Shown here: positions 38,955 through 48,321 of the stretch, one piece after another | Position numbering within the stretch: the stretch's first letter is position 1 | How the letters are laid out: every line of letters begins with the position of its first letter | DNA from: Pseudoalteromonas rubra | GTDB taxonomy: Bacteria > Pseudomonadota > Gammaproteobacteria > Enterobacterales > Alteromonadaceae | DNA: 64,000 bases | Reading direction: 5' to 3' | NCBI RefSeq assembly: GCF_005887095.1 | Contig: NZ_PNCI01000004.1 | Location: 54,508 to 118,507, forward strand | The notes under the pieces: generated by a model | Databases searched by the model: none | What the model was told of the DNA's origin: nothing | Seen by the model: the letters and a program-made list of their open reading frames with translations, nothing else | Program-made: the position numbers and the translations under genes

Positions 38955-38980
38955 TTTTGTATATTAAATCGTATACAAAA
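38955..38980. promoter_or_regulatory. Candidate operator between metalloprotease gene and fbp
   Basis: Perfect inverted repeat TTTTGTATA - 8 bases - TATACAAAA in the 159-base region between two divergent genes. The GTATA(C) half-sites resemble operators of GntR-type regulators, but no regulator gene is nearby. Confidence 0.5.
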
Positions 38981-39072
38981 TACAGTTATTTAGGACAAAA
39001 TTCAGCGCTGTTTGTGGCCTGCTCTCTCACTCTGTCAGGGCTGCAACATAACCGTTATCAGGACAAATATTT

Positions 39073-40041
39073 ATGCGTAGACTTCCACCGGTGTTAATTG
39101 AAGACGGCTGTTCCCGTGAACTGGTTTCACTGATCAGAACCATTCTGGCTGCCTGTAAAGAAATCTCTTTCCGCGTCGGTCAGGGCGCACTGTCAGGCGT
39201 ACTGGGTTCAACGCTGGATGAAAACATTCAGGGCGAAACTCAGAAGAAACTCGACGTACTGTCTAATCAGCTACTTAAAGACATTCTGCTGGAATCTGGC
39301 TATGTGAAAGCCATTGCCTCGGAAGAAGAAGAAGGCACGGTAGCAGGTAGCCCGGATGCCAAGTTTATTGTGGCATTCGACCCGCTGGACGGCTCATCGA
39401 ATACCGATATCAATTCACTGGTTGGCACCATCTTCTCTATTATGGAAGCACCGGAAGACGGCGATCCGGCCGATCCGACTATCTTTATGCAACCCGGCCA
39501 CAAGCAAGTTGCCGCAGGCTACGTACTGTACGGCCCTTGCACCACGCTGGCACTGACCACAGGTAAAGGCACCCGTATCTTCACGCTGGACAAAACCCAC
39601 GGCAGTTTCCTGCTGACGGAAGAATTTGCCAAAATCCCGGCCGACACCAAAGAGTTTGCCATCAACGCCTCAAATCAGCGTCACTGGCAACCGGCTATGC
39701 AAAACTACATCAACGACCTGCTGGCAGGGGACACCGGCCCGCGCGGTAAAAACTTCAACATGCGCTGGATTGCCGCCATGGTAGGTGACGTACACCGCGT
39801 ACTATGTCGCGGTGGCCTGTTTACTTACCCGGCAGACACCAAAAACCCGGAAAAGCCATACAAACTGCGCCTGATGTACGAAGCCAACCCGATGGCCATG
39901 CTGGTAGAACAAGCCGGCGGCCTGGCTCACACCGGAGAGCAACGCATTCTGGATATCGACCCGGAACATATCCACCAGCGCGTAGCGGTGATCTTGGGCT
40001 CGAAAAACGAAGTCGAAGCGTGTCTTGGGTATCATAAGTAA
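39073..40041 (+). CDS. fbp: Class I fructose-1,6-bisphosphatase
   Basis: Gluconeogenic enzyme hydrolysing fructose 1,6-bisphosphate. 322 residues. The metal-binding motifs are ASEEEEGTV and [13 protein letters not shown] (Asp 103 onward), followed by [16 protein letters not shown] and [21 protein letters not shown], all typical of the class I enzyme. The start [18 protein letters not shown] fits alignments I know. It is a single gene with its own terminator, divergent from the metalloprotease. Confidence 0.96.
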   Translation: MRRLPPVLIEDGCSRELVSLIRTILAACKEISFRVGQGALSGVLGSTLDENIQGETQKKLDVLSNQLLKDILLESGYVKAIASEEEEGTVAGSPDAKFIVAFDPLDGSSNTDINSLVGTIFSIMEAPEDGDPADPTIFMQPGHKQVAAGYVLYGPCTTLALTTGKGTRIFTLDKTHGSFLLTEEFAKIPADTKEFAINASNQRHWQPAMQNYINDLLAGDTGPRGKNFNMRWIAAMVGDVHRVLCRGGLFTYPADTKNPEKPYKLRLMYEANPMAMLVEQAGGLAHTGEQRILDIDPEHIHQRVAVILGSKNEVEACLGYHK

Positions 40042-40067
40042 TACCCTGATTTAGCCGCACGCTATAT

Positions 40068-40097
40068 ACGCCATGGTGAGTTCGCCATGGCGTTTTT
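40068..40097 (+). terminator. Terminator of fbp
   Basis: Stem ACGCCATGG / CCATGGCGT around an 8-base loop, followed by TTTTT. Confidence 0.85.
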
Positions 40098-40224
40098 ATC
40101 TCCCTCTTTTTTATCTCACCACCCTCTTATATTGCCGCTTGCAGAAGTGGAGGATCACCGCAGTGCTTCACGAAATGGCATTACCATCCCAACCAGATTC
40201 GCTGTAATCTGACACCACACAGAT

Positions 40225-40260
40225 CAAAAAAGCCATGGCCGCTTGCGCAGACCATGGCTT
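40225..40260 (-). terminator. Terminator of the chitin-binding/lysozyme-like gene
   Basis: Stem AAGCCATGG / CCATGGCTT around a 13-base loop; on the minus strand it is followed by a T run (AAAAAA on the plus strand at its left side). It lies just downstream of the minus-strand gene. Confidence 0.82.
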
Positions 40261-40281
40261 GAATTTAATCAAATCGTGTCA

Positions 40282-42456
40282 TTACTGACAGTTGGCAATT
40301 TCTTTCCAAGGGCCCAGTGAGGCCGGGTTGTTGCCCTGCGTCCACCATTTGGCTTCATAGGTTTTACCTTCAAAGGTTACCTGATCGCCCGTCGTATAGA
40401 CGTCTGCTGCATTCCAGGGAGCCGGGCAGGCATTGCCTGGCTCAAAGGTCACCTGTACACTGTGTGCCGCAGCAAGTGCCGGGAAGGTGTAGCTTGACTG
40501 CGCTGTCACGCTCACGCCATCAATTTTCAGTGTGGCAACACGGTAGCCGCTGTCTGGCACAAAGGTCAGCGTAAAGTCGGTGTTGCCTTTAGCGCTGATC
40601 ACCCCGTTTGCATCTGGTGTCGGCGAAATGCTGCCGCCCGTACCCACCACTGTGGCCGTGATGTCATAGAATACCGGTACATCAATGGTTGCATCGGTAA
40701 AGTTACCCGAGACAAAATCAAAGTTGGCCGCGCTGAGGCTGTTCACATCGGTGTTTTTCAGTACCAGGCGTTTCTGGTCGCCTTTTGATGCCGTCTCATC
40801 CAGTGTGATCACCGTATCCGCCCCTTCCTGCGTCAGGATAAGCATTGAGAAGCTGTAGTTGAACAGCGGCATGCTGATCACGGTTTTGGCCGGGTCAAAA
40901 CTGTTCACGGTCAGTGCCATATTCCAGCCCCAGTTCTGGCTGTTCAGCGGCACGATGAAGCCCAGACGGTCGTAACCACCGGTGACGTTATCGAACATGT
41001 CTGGTGTCAGGTCAGCAATCGTCAGACCGACCAGCTCAACCGAGCTGTAAATACCACCATCTTTGGCCTGAACGCCAATAACCAACGCCGTATCGGTTTC
41101 ATACGCTTTTAGATGCTTAAAGCCAATGCCCGCCGTGCCACGGATCTTATCCAACTGAGGATTAAAGCCGGTCACAGTTTGCTTGCCTGACCAGGCAATT
41201 TCATAGATATCCGACTGGGCAATCACCGCTTCGGTATTGACGTTCACAGCCGCAGCCGACACGCCTTCGAGTACCACACGCTGACCAGCAAATGCCAGCT
41301 CAGCACCGGCAGCCACATCAGAGACTGACAGGTTACTCAGTGGTGCAGCGGTTTGCCAGTCGCGCAGAATAATACGGTCTTCGCCCACGGTGAAATCGCG
41401 CACAGTGGTCACAGAGCCGCTTTGCTCATGCAGCTCGATAACATCCACACCGCCACCGGGTAGCACTAAGTCGTTACCCCAGCCCGCAGACAGCTTTTCA
41501 TCGTATTTTGACCCTTCAATCACATCATCTGCTGGCGTGTCAAAGATAGTATTGTAGCCACCAAACTTGTGTACATACTTAGTGATACAGGTGCCCAGCT
41601 CATCACAGGTGATTTCGTCCTTGGTCAGCAGTCGTGCTGTGCCCCACGCGCCACGTAAGTGAGCCGCAGCCAACAAGCCAGACATAGTCGCCTGCACTGT
41701 GATTGGATTACCATTGTCGTCTGTGCCCGGCCAGCTCTTCGCCAGTGCCTGCTCCCAGGTCATGTTGGCATCAGTCAGCAACTGCGTCATCACGCCATAG
41801 TTAAACCGCATGGCATCGCGCATCACCAGTTCCTGATTATCTGGGATCAGCAGATCAGCGAATGAGTTGACGCCATTCTTACCGACAAAGGTGCCTTCCC
41901 AGCGGTTCACATCTGTTGCCTGGATCTGGTTACCACCAGAGCCGACAATCTCAACCAGGGCCTCGGTTTTACAGCCAATCCAGGTGCTGTCTTCCACAAA
42001 CACATAGAAGCTGTCGTACTCTTTGCCATCAATCGTCACCACTTTCGGGCTATAGTAACCAGCATCAATCAGAACGGCTTCACCCAGCTGATAACCCACG
42101 AATCCCCAGGCGTTCATGGAGTTATACTGCATAGTTTTAAACATCTCGGCACTATACGGGGTTTGTGAATTATAGATTCCGTCAATACCCAGCTTGTTAA
42201 AAAACTGATTGATGGTGGTATCTTCTGGGATCATGCTCCCGGTCGAGCAGTCACGCACCATACGACCGGGTGCAGAGACTTTGGCATACTTGTAAACTGG
42301 GTTATTCAGGTTCTCCAGGTAAAAATCTGCAAGCGCAGGGTTAATACCCGATTCGAAGTTTCTTAAGCTGTCCAAAAAATCCTGTACGCCCGTTCCCGCT
42401 GACGCGGAACAACTTAAGAGCACGGCGGCTGCACATCCTGTCATTTTCAATTTCAT
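40282..42456 (-). CDS. Secreted lysozyme-like protein with RTX-like and chitin-binding regions
   Basis: A protein of 724 residues from ATG 42456, which has GAGGA nine bases upstream; ATG 42471 adds five residues. A signal peptide (CAAAVLLSCSASA) precedes a region with FLDSLRNFESG, where the Glu is placed like the catalytic Glu of lysozyme-like enzymes, then GFVGYQLGEAVLIDAGYY and GLLAAAHLRGAWG. The middle has hemolysin-type calcium-binding features (DDVIEGSKYDEKLSAGWGND). A TVVGTGGSISPTPD module and a CBM5/12-like chitin-binding domain end the protein (PWNAADVYTTGDQVTFEGK, AKWWTQGNNP). Probable role: attack or binding of peptidoglycan or chitin outside the cell; activity unproven. Confidence 0.65.
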   Translation of the reverse strand: MKLKMTGCAAAVLLSCSASAGTGVQDFLDSLRNFESGINPALADFYLENLNNPVYKYAKVSAPGRMVRDCSTGSMIPEDTTINQFFNKLGIDGIYNSQTPYSAEMFKTMQYNSMNAWGFVGYQLGEAVLIDAGYYSPKVVTIDGKEYDSFYVFVEDSTWIGCKTEALVEIVGSGGNQIQATDVNRWEGTFVGKNGVNSFADLLIPDNQELVMRDAMRFNYGVMTQLLTDANMTWEQALAKSWPGTDDNGNPITVQATMSGLLAAAHLRGAWGTARLLTKDEITCDELGTCITKYVHKFGGYNTIFDTPADDVIEGSKYDEKLSAGWGNDLVLPGGGVDVIELHEQSGSVTTVRDFTVGEDRIILRDWQTAAPLSNLSVSDVAAGAELAFAGQRVVLEGVSAAAVNVNTEAVIAQSDIYEIAWSGKQTVTGFNPQLDKIRGTAGIGFKHLKAYETDTALVIGVQAKDGGIYSSVELVGLTIADLTPDMFDNVTGGYDRLGFIVPLNSQNWGWNMALTVNSFDPAKTVISMPLFNYSFSMLILTQEGADTVITLDETASKGDQKRLVLKNTDVNSLSAANFDFVSGNFTDATIDVPVFYDITATVVGTGGSISPTPDANGVISAKGNTDFTLTFVPDSGYRVATLKIDGVSVTAQSSYTFPALAAAHSVQVTFEPGNACPAPWNAADVYTTGDQVTFEGKTYEAKWWTQGNNPASLGPWKEIANCQ

Positions 42457-42996
42457 TAGGTGTTTCCTCATTATTTTTTTAATCGAAACAAACCCAGCAA
42501 TACCAACCCGTTTAGAGCAACAATTTTAATGAACAACCGCGACCCAACCCAAGCCGCCTACCAATAAACCCGCATTAATTATCTATTATGGGCTAATATC
42601 ACTGAGGCAGTGAGCAAGCCTATCTTGCTTAATATGCAAAATGGGCATTTCTATTTGCTCAACTAATATACAAGCTAGCGCTCACAAAATAATAAGTCAA
42701 TTGTTTTTACAAAATTTATTGCAATAAAGTTTCACGTATAAAATCAATTATAAAAAGGCGAGAAATAAGGCAAGCCGGGCAAACCTGCCTTAACCGAGTA
42801 GAAGTGTGGGTCCACAGAACCTGTTCGGCAAAGATGCCGGAAATATCAGGTTTGCACCCTTATCCGCGCACCTTTGCAATCTTCCTTGCCAGGCCACGCG
42901 CGGGTTGACCAGTTAAAACCAAACTGGCCTAAAGGAAGCGGGCGCTTCCTTTATTAGGTTGCCGCACGGCACGGGCGACCATGCGGGCTGTCGGTA
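42457..42996. other. Intergenic region with structured segment
   Basis: About 540 bases between two minus-strand genes. No gene is seen. The left part is AT-rich and holds the promoter of the chitin-binding gene. Bases 42808-42859 can fold into a long stem (GGGT/ACCC, AACCTG/CAGGTT, CGGCA/TGCCG). Further complementary segments (CCAGT/ACTGG at 42910-42927, and a stem at 42931-42952) follow. It may be a 3' UTR, a leader or a small RNA; strand is undecided. Confidence 0.5.
42931..42952. terminator. Hairpin downstream of the TonB receptor
   Basis: Inverted repeat AAAGGAAG / CTTCCTTT with a GC-rich 6-base loop about 45 bases after the receptor stop. T runs are only three long on each strand, so it may be a weak bidirectional terminator. 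Confidence 0.5.
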
Positions 42997-45588
42997 TTAG
43001 AAGCGAATGCTGGCACCGACAAAGTAACGGGTACCAAATTCATCCACAGCATGAACGATATTGCCTGCTGTAGGCTGCCTTAGTACCAGGGCTTCATTGA
43101 GCAGGTTAACCGCTTCCAGTGACACGTCTATGTTGTCTGTTACATGCCAGACTACAGAAGCATCAAGCTGATCATAAGCATCGTTCGAGCTGTCCAGGCC
43201 ACTGCCGTTGAGCTGTCTGACCCAGTTATCGCGGTAGTTATACGCCAGGCGCACGCTGAACAGGTCATTTTCGTAGTAACCAGACAGGTTGTAGGAGTTT
43301 CTCGATACTTCCTCAATCGGCGTTTCCTTACCCGTCGAGTCAGTGCGGCTGCTGTCGGTATAGGTGTAGTTTGCCTGCACCCCAAAACCATTTTCAAATG
43401 CATGCTGATATTGCAACTCAATACCGCGTACATCGGCCGTGCCAACGTTACGTGAACGCGTTACCAGACAGCCTTCACCACATCCCGGATAAAACTCAGC
43501 GGCAGTTGTTTGCTCAATATAGTCGCTGATGTTCTTCACAAATAAAGTCGCCCCAAGGACGGATGACGGATTAAAGTACCATTCAACGCCCATGTCGTAT
43601 TGATCTGACTTATACGGGTCCAAGTCCGGGCTACCGACATTCGCCGTTTTAAAGCTCTCGGAGATGATGTCTGCCACTTTCATGTCATCATAATCAGGGC
43701 GCGATACCGTTGAACCGGCGGCAAAACGGAATATCATGTCCTCACTCAGGTCGATGGCTAAGTTCAGGCTTGGCAGATAGTTGGTGTAGGTTTTATCCAC
43801 TTCACCTTTCACGCCATTGATTGCGCCTTTAGAGAGAATGTCGGTGTCCACTACACGCAGGCCCAAGTTACCGCGGAAGCCTTCGCCCGAGAAATTGGCC
43901 TTCACATAAGCGGCGGCAATGTCTTCTTCAATGGAGAAAGCATCTTTGACCGTGACAGTACCAGGCGCATTGCTACGTGCGTAATCCCACAGGGCACGTG
44001 TCGCAATCGGGAAAGAGGACAAACTGCCAGCACGTCCTTGCGCACTGTGCAGGCCAGAGACAAACCCGCCGTTAAAGTCGCCCAACGTCAATCGCTCGCC
44101 ACCCGCACGAATAGCATCAACACTCAGGTCCTGGTTGTTTTCCTGATAAGAGAAAACCTGCTCCTGAAACTTAATCCCCGCCTGAATAGAGGTAATCACC
44201 GGCGAGTCCAGCTCAAAAGTGAAGTCGGCCTGAATATAATCTATTTCATTGTCGCGTTCATAGTTGATGTAAGTGTATTCATGGAACAGCTCCAAATTAT
44301 CGTGGCTGCTCAGGTAGTCTGAGTTAACCGGTTGTAATTCCAGCGGCCCATCCACATTGTAAGAAAAGCCTGAGTTAGCACGCTCGGTAATGTCACCCCA
44401 CCAGGTACTTGTCTGGCCGATACGACCTTCAGCGGTTGACTTACCCAGTACAAAGTCTGCCGACCAGGCTTCAGCCTGATAATTGGCGGTAAAGTTGAGC
44501 ACATCCGATTGCATCTTGGGCGTGCGCAATACGCTGTTATTAAATAATGGCGCACCACCCGGGCCTGAGGCCGTCACCGTCGCACCGGTCACTATGCCCT
44601 GCTCATTGACGCTGACAGTGTCACTTTGCAACGTACCCGAACTCATGATGGCAAACATGGCCGAGTTAATGTGGTCGTTTTCCAGTTCAAATAAATTGTA
44701 GTCCAGGCCTAATGTCAATGTCTCGCTGGGCGCGTACTGAACACTGATCTGGCTGCTGCTACGCTCCCTGTCTTCGTCAAAGATAATCGACGAAGCACAG
44801 CATGAGGTTTTTCTTAAAATACCTGCGCTGTCTTCCAGCTCAGATGCACCAGGAGGCCCGAATGTCGACAAGGTTTCACGGTATACTTTCGATTCTTCAT
44901 TTGAGTAAGCTACCAGAATACCAAAGTTTTCTTGCTCATTTTTCCAGCTCGCCAGACCTGAGTAGGCAGGAGACCAGTCTTCAGCATTGCTATGATAGGC
45001 ATTTTCTACCGAAGCAAAAACAGTCCCTGAGTCCATATCAAGCGGCTTACGGGTCTTCAGGTTAACCGTTCCCCCCATCGCCCCTTCGTTGATATCTGAC
45101 TCAACGGATTTGTAGACATCCATTCCCGAGATCTGCTCCGATGCGAGCATCTCAAAGTTAAAGCTACGGTTCATTCCGCCTAAGTCAAACCAGCCAACAC
45201 TGGCTACGTTCTGACCATTAAGCAGTACCATACTGTGCTCCGGCGCAGTACCACGAACCGTTACACCGCTCACTTCACCAAAGGTTCTGACCACAGTCAC
45301 ACCCGGGATCCGCTGCATTGCATCACCGATGTTTTTATCCGGAAACTTTCCTATGTCTTCAGCCGAAATCGAGTCAACGACAGAATTCGCAAAACGCTTA
45401 GTATTCAGCGCCTCGGTCAGACTGCGTCGGATCCCTCTGACTTCAATTGTTTCAATTTCCTTATTCGCGCCTTCCTGTTGTTCAGCCATTGCACCAAACG
45501 ACATACCTGACAACGCCGTTGCTACACATACCGCCAGATAACTAGATTTCAGATAACTGGTATTTACCTTTGAGCCCTGATTTTTCAT
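42997..45588 (-). CDS. TonB-dependent receptor (TIGR01782-like)
   Basis: An 863-residue outer-membrane receptor. The signal peptide is near the N-terminus (LAVCVATALSGMSFGAMA). ETIEVRGIRRSLTEALNTKR is the TonB-box/plug entry typical of carbohydrate-type receptors, followed by AEDIGKFPDKNIGDAMQRIPG, VRGTAPEHSMVLLNGQNVAS and EGAMGGTVNLKTRKPLD. The barrel ends with YFVGASIRF. Receptors of this type in Alteromonadales and Xanthomonadales import oligosaccharides. Neighbouring GH3, ABC and ROK genes point to a GlcNAc- or glycan-derived ligand, which is inference. A palindrome overlaps its TTGACA box. Confidence 0.9.
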   Translation of the reverse strand: MKNQGSKVNTSYLKSSYLAVCVATALSGMSFGAMAEQQEGANKEIETIEVRGIRRSLTEALNTKRFANSVVDSISAEDIGKFPDKNIGDAMQRIPGVTVVRTFGEVSGVTVRGTAPEHSMVLLNGQNVASVGWFDLGGMNRSFNFEMLASEQISGMDVYKSVESDINEGAMGGTVNLKTRKPLDMDSGTVFASVENAYHSNAEDWSPAYSGLASWKNEQENFGILVAYSNEESKVYRETLSTFGPPGASELEDSAGILRKTSCCASSIIFDEDRERSSSQISVQYAPSETLTLGLDYNLFELENDHINSAMFAIMSSGTLQSDTVSVNEQGIVTGATVTASGPGGAPLFNNSVLRTPKMQSDVLNFTANYQAEAWSADFVLGKSTAEGRIGQTSTWWGDITERANSGFSYNVDGPLELQPVNSDYLSSHDNLELFHEYTYINYERDNEIDYIQADFTFELDSPVITSIQAGIKFQEQVFSYQENNQDLSVDAIRAGGERLTLGDFNGGFVSGLHSAQGRAGSLSSFPIATRALWDYARSNAPGTVTVKDAFSIEEDIAAAYVKANFSGEGFRGNLGLRVVDTDILSKGAINGVKGEVDKTYTNYLPSLNLAIDLSEDMIFRFAAGSTVSRPDYDDMKVADIISESFKTANVGSPDLDPYKSDQYDMGVEWYFNPSSVLGATLFVKNISDYIEQTTAAEFYPGCGEGCLVTRSRNVGTADVRGIELQYQHAFENGFGVQANYTYTDSSRTDSTGKETPIEEVSRNSYNLSGYYENDLFSVRLAYNYRDNWVRQLNGSGLDSSNDAYDQLDASVVWHVTDNIDVSLEAVNLLNEALVLRQPTAGNIVHAVDEFGTRYFVGASIRF

Positions 45589-45711
45589 GCTCTTCTCCCC
45601 TTTGCCTTTTTCCCAAGCCGTTCATTCCCAGTGAGTCGACGGGCTTGTATTATTATCAAACTGTCATTTTTTATTAGTAAAATTGATATACTAAGTATTT
45701 ATTAAATCATT

Positions 45712-45726
45712 TTGACTAATTGTCAA
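45712..45726. promoter_or_regulatory. Candidate operator upstream of the TonB receptor
   Basis: Palindrome TTGAC-TAATT-GTCAA. Read on the minus strand it contains TTGACA, a consensus -35 box, with an AT-rich -10 region (AATAAA) 17 bases on. The 11-mer TTTGACTAATT at 45711-45721 recurs upstream of the ABC transporter operon (50510-50520). Confidence 0.55.
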
Positions 45727-45755
45727 GCACTTATTATTTCGTTTTGCAGTTCTTT

Positions 45756-47354
45756 TTAAAGCAGCTCAGCCATTGCCCGGGCACTGACGGCTCGGCTCGA
45801 ATATGCACAAACATAAGTCGATAAATCAGTATATTGCGTCATCTCATAATCAGATCGCATAGCAATCACAATGACGTTATCAGACCATTTTTGCAGCGCC
45901 TGTTTTACACGCTGTTGTTGCGCAGCTACGTCAAAACTCTCCCCCGGCAGCGGGTAGTCTTCTGTGATGAGCACCAAAGGTTCAGCCATTGGTTCAGTCG
46001 GTGCCTGAAGTGCAGCCAGCAGCTGATCGTGCTGCCAGAGTCGGTACTCACGCCCCCGCTCAGCTAATGTTTCGAGGATCACATCCCGTGCTGAATTAGA
46101 ATCGTTCGGCCCTATTCCCCGGCTATTCACTATGCTGTCATAGCCTTTGGGATCTGCGGCAAATGCCAGGGTAAACGGGCGGCCAGCCAGCGGCCACTGC
46201 TGATGACAATTACGAACGACCCGAATGGCGGCCTCAGCCGCTTCACGAGCGAGTTGATTGGCCCCTTCCAGAACACTGGCGGTCGGCTTAGGTGATGCCG
46301 CAAAATGTTGATACTTAAATGCCAGTACCTGCTGCAAACGTGCATCGACGACAGATTCTGGCAAGCGACCTTGCTTAACAGCCGCAATGACGCCATCAAT
46401 GGTTTGCGCCTGAATTGCTTTATACGGTGTGGTGCTGTTCTCGTAGTGCTCTTCACTCAGCATCACCAGATTGGCACCAGCCTGCAAGGCTTGAATGGCT
46501 GCTTCTTCCGGGGCATAGTTTTTGCGCATCGACCACATATTCATGCTGTCCGTAATGATCAGGCCTTCAAAGCCTAATTGCTGACGTAACACCCCTTGCA
46601 AAATCGTCGATGATAAGGTTGCAGGGTGGTCGGCATCAATTTGCGGATAACTGATATGACTGGTCATGATCAGCGGCACGCCCGATTCAATGGCCGCCTT
46701 AAAAGGCAAGAGATCTTCGCGCATCAGCTGCTGCAATGATTTATCCACCACAGGTAACGTCTGATGTGAATCGCTGTGAGTATCTCCGTGTCCCGGAAAA
46801 TGCTTAGCGCAACTCAGACTGCCGCTACGCTCTACACCGCGCACAGCAGCGGCAACATGCCGGGCTACATGATGACTTTGCTCACCAAAGGCACGCAGCC
46901 CGATGATGGGATTGTCGGGATCCGCATTCACATCCGCACAAGGTGAAAGCAGTGTGTTGTATCCCACTTCCCGCATTTGCTCCGCAAAGACCTGATACAT
47001 ATCTGCGGTGAGTGCTGTGTTGTCGGCCTTACCCAGACCCAGATTACCGGGTCCCAGATCGGTGTACTGAGTGAGGATCCCCCAGGAGCCCTCCTGATCG
47101 ACGGCTAACAACAAAGGCGCATCGCAGGCTCTCAGTGATGCCTCGTGTTGTAAGTCCTGCGCCAACTGCGCTGCACTTGTGGGGTTGGCTGCATTGTCGT
47201 CGGTAATATAAAACCCGCCGATATGACGCTCCTTGACCAGCGCCTTTGCGTAGTCCCGGTCCTCTCCGGAAAATGCCAGTACAAACAACTGTCCGACTTT
47301 TTCTTCGATGCAAAGCGTGTCTATGAGTTGTGCAACTTTCTTTTCAATATCCAT
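45756..47354 (-). CDS. Glycoside hydrolase family 3, beta-N-acetylhexosaminidase-like
   Basis: A 532-residue, apparently cytoplasmic enzyme; ATG 47354 after GAGGG gives MDIEKKVAQLIDTLCIEEKVGQ. The NagZ-type motif CAKHFPGHGDTHSDSHQTLP supplies the His/Asp general-acid dyad, and the nucleophile Asp 269 is in LIITDSMNMWSM. These features mark the GlcNAc-releasing branch of GH3. The protein is longer than NagZ (about 340), with a C-terminal domain also found in some marine GH3 enzymes. It sits between the receptor and the ABC transporter. Likely substrate: GlcNAc-containing oligosaccharide. Confidence 0.88.
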   Translation of the reverse strand: MDIEKKVAQLIDTLCIEEKVGQLFVLAFSGEDRDYAKALVKERHIGGFYITDDNAANPTSAAQLAQDLQHEASLRACDAPLLLAVDQEGSWGILTQYTDLGPGNLGLGKADNTALTADMYQVFAEQMREVGYNTLLSPCADVNADPDNPIIGLRAFGEQSHHVARHVAAAVRGVERSGSLSCAKHFPGHGDTHSDSHQTLPVVDKSLQQLMREDLLPFKAAIESGVPLIMTSHISYPQIDADHPATLSSTILQGVLRQQLGFEGLIITDSMNMWSMRKNYAPEEAAIQALQAGANLVMLSEEHYENSTTPYKAIQAQTIDGVIAAVKQGRLPESVVDARLQQVLAFKYQHFAASPKPTASVLEGANQLAREAAEAAIRVVRNCHQQWPLAGRPFTLAFAADPKGYDSIVNSRGIGPNDSNSARDVILETLAERGREYRLWQHDQLLAALQAPTEPMAEPLVLITEDYPLPGESFDVAAQQQRVKQALQKWSDNVIVIAMRSDYEMTQYTDLSTYVCAYSSRAVSARAMAELL

Positions 47355-47547
47355 ACTGCCCTCTGATTTTCGGCAAAGCAAAGCCCTCAGCGCTAGCGCG
47401 CCGATTTAAAAAATGTTCAGGTAAAGGAGTGCATAGTCGCACCCCGAGGTTGTATCAATCCGGTTATTAATTCATCAATTTTTCAGTGCGCACAAAGCGG
47501 CTGTCACTGCCATTTAATTGATAAAACTTGTCCAGGACCGATAAAAG

Positions 47548-48321
47548 TTAAGCCGCAGATTTGGCACCTGTGATCAACCCGACCAGATCTTCTTTGGTCA
47601 CATCACTGACAGACACATCCGCCACCGATTGACCCTGATAAAGCACAACTGCACGGTCGCAGGTTTCTACAACATGCTGCATGTTGTGGCTGATCAGCAA
47701 CACCGCCACGCCCTGCGAGCTGATCACATTGATCAGCTCATTGACCTGGGCACTTTGCTCAACACCCAGCGCGGCAGTTGGCTCATCCATAATCACGATG
47801 TCAGCGCCCCAGTTCACGGCACGGGCAATGGCCACAGCCTGACGTTGACCACCAGACAAGCGGTGGATCTGCTCCTGATAACTTGGAATGCGGCTGTTCA
47901 ATCGATTCAGGGCTTTTTTCGCCCGTTTTTCCATGGCTTTTTTGTCCAGCCAGCCCAATCGGCGCAGGATCGGGTTCTTGTGCAGGATCTCGCGATTAAG
48001 AAAAAGATTCTCTGTGATATCGAACTCGGGCACCATGGCCAGATCCTGAAATACCGTTTCTATCCCTGCCTCACGCGCAGCCAGAGGAGAGTCGATATGT
48101 ACCGGCTGGCCGTTGACCAAAATCGCACCTTCATCTGGTGGGTGGATCCCGGAGATACAGCGCACCAGAGTCGATTTACCGGCACCATTGTCACCCAGCA
48201 AGCCAACTACTTCGCCTTTATTGATGGTAAAGCTGACCCCTTTAAGGGCGTGAACGCCGCCAAAGCGCTTATGTACATCCCTGACTTCGAGGGCGATTTG
48301 ATCCAATGCACTTCTAACCAT
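47548..48321 (-). CDS. Sugar ABC transporter ATP-binding protein
   Basis: A 257-residue single-domain ATPase. Walker A is LLGDNGAGKSTLVRC, the signature LSGGQRQAVAIARA, and Walker B DIVIMDEPTAALGV. Ribose-type importers usually have a duplicated ATPase (RbsA, about 500 residues); this is the short form as in fructose/FrcA-type systems. The start overlaps the permease stop by 8 bases. It powers import with the permease and binding protein upstream in the same operon. Confidence 0.92.
   Translation of the reverse strand: MVRSALDQIALEVRDVHKRFGGVHALKGVSFTINKGEVVGLLGDNGAGKSTLVRCISGIHPPDEGAILVNGQPVHIDSPLAAREAGIETVFQDLAMVPEFDITENLFLNREILHKNPILRRLGWLDKKAMEKRAKKALNRLNSRIPSYQEQIHRLSGGQRQAVAIARAVNWGADIVIMDEPTAALGVEQSAQVNELINVISSQGVAVLLISHNMQHVVETCDRAVVLYQGQSVADVSVSDVTKEDLVGLITGAKSAA

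Noticed and set aside
42765..42860. Possible cyclic-di-GMP-I (GEMM) riboswitch on the plus strand, from GGGCAAACC and GGCAAAG
   Set aside because: The CCTAA tetraloop-receptor segment and the paired P2/P3 layout are not present in the right order, and the plus strand leads into no gene nearby.
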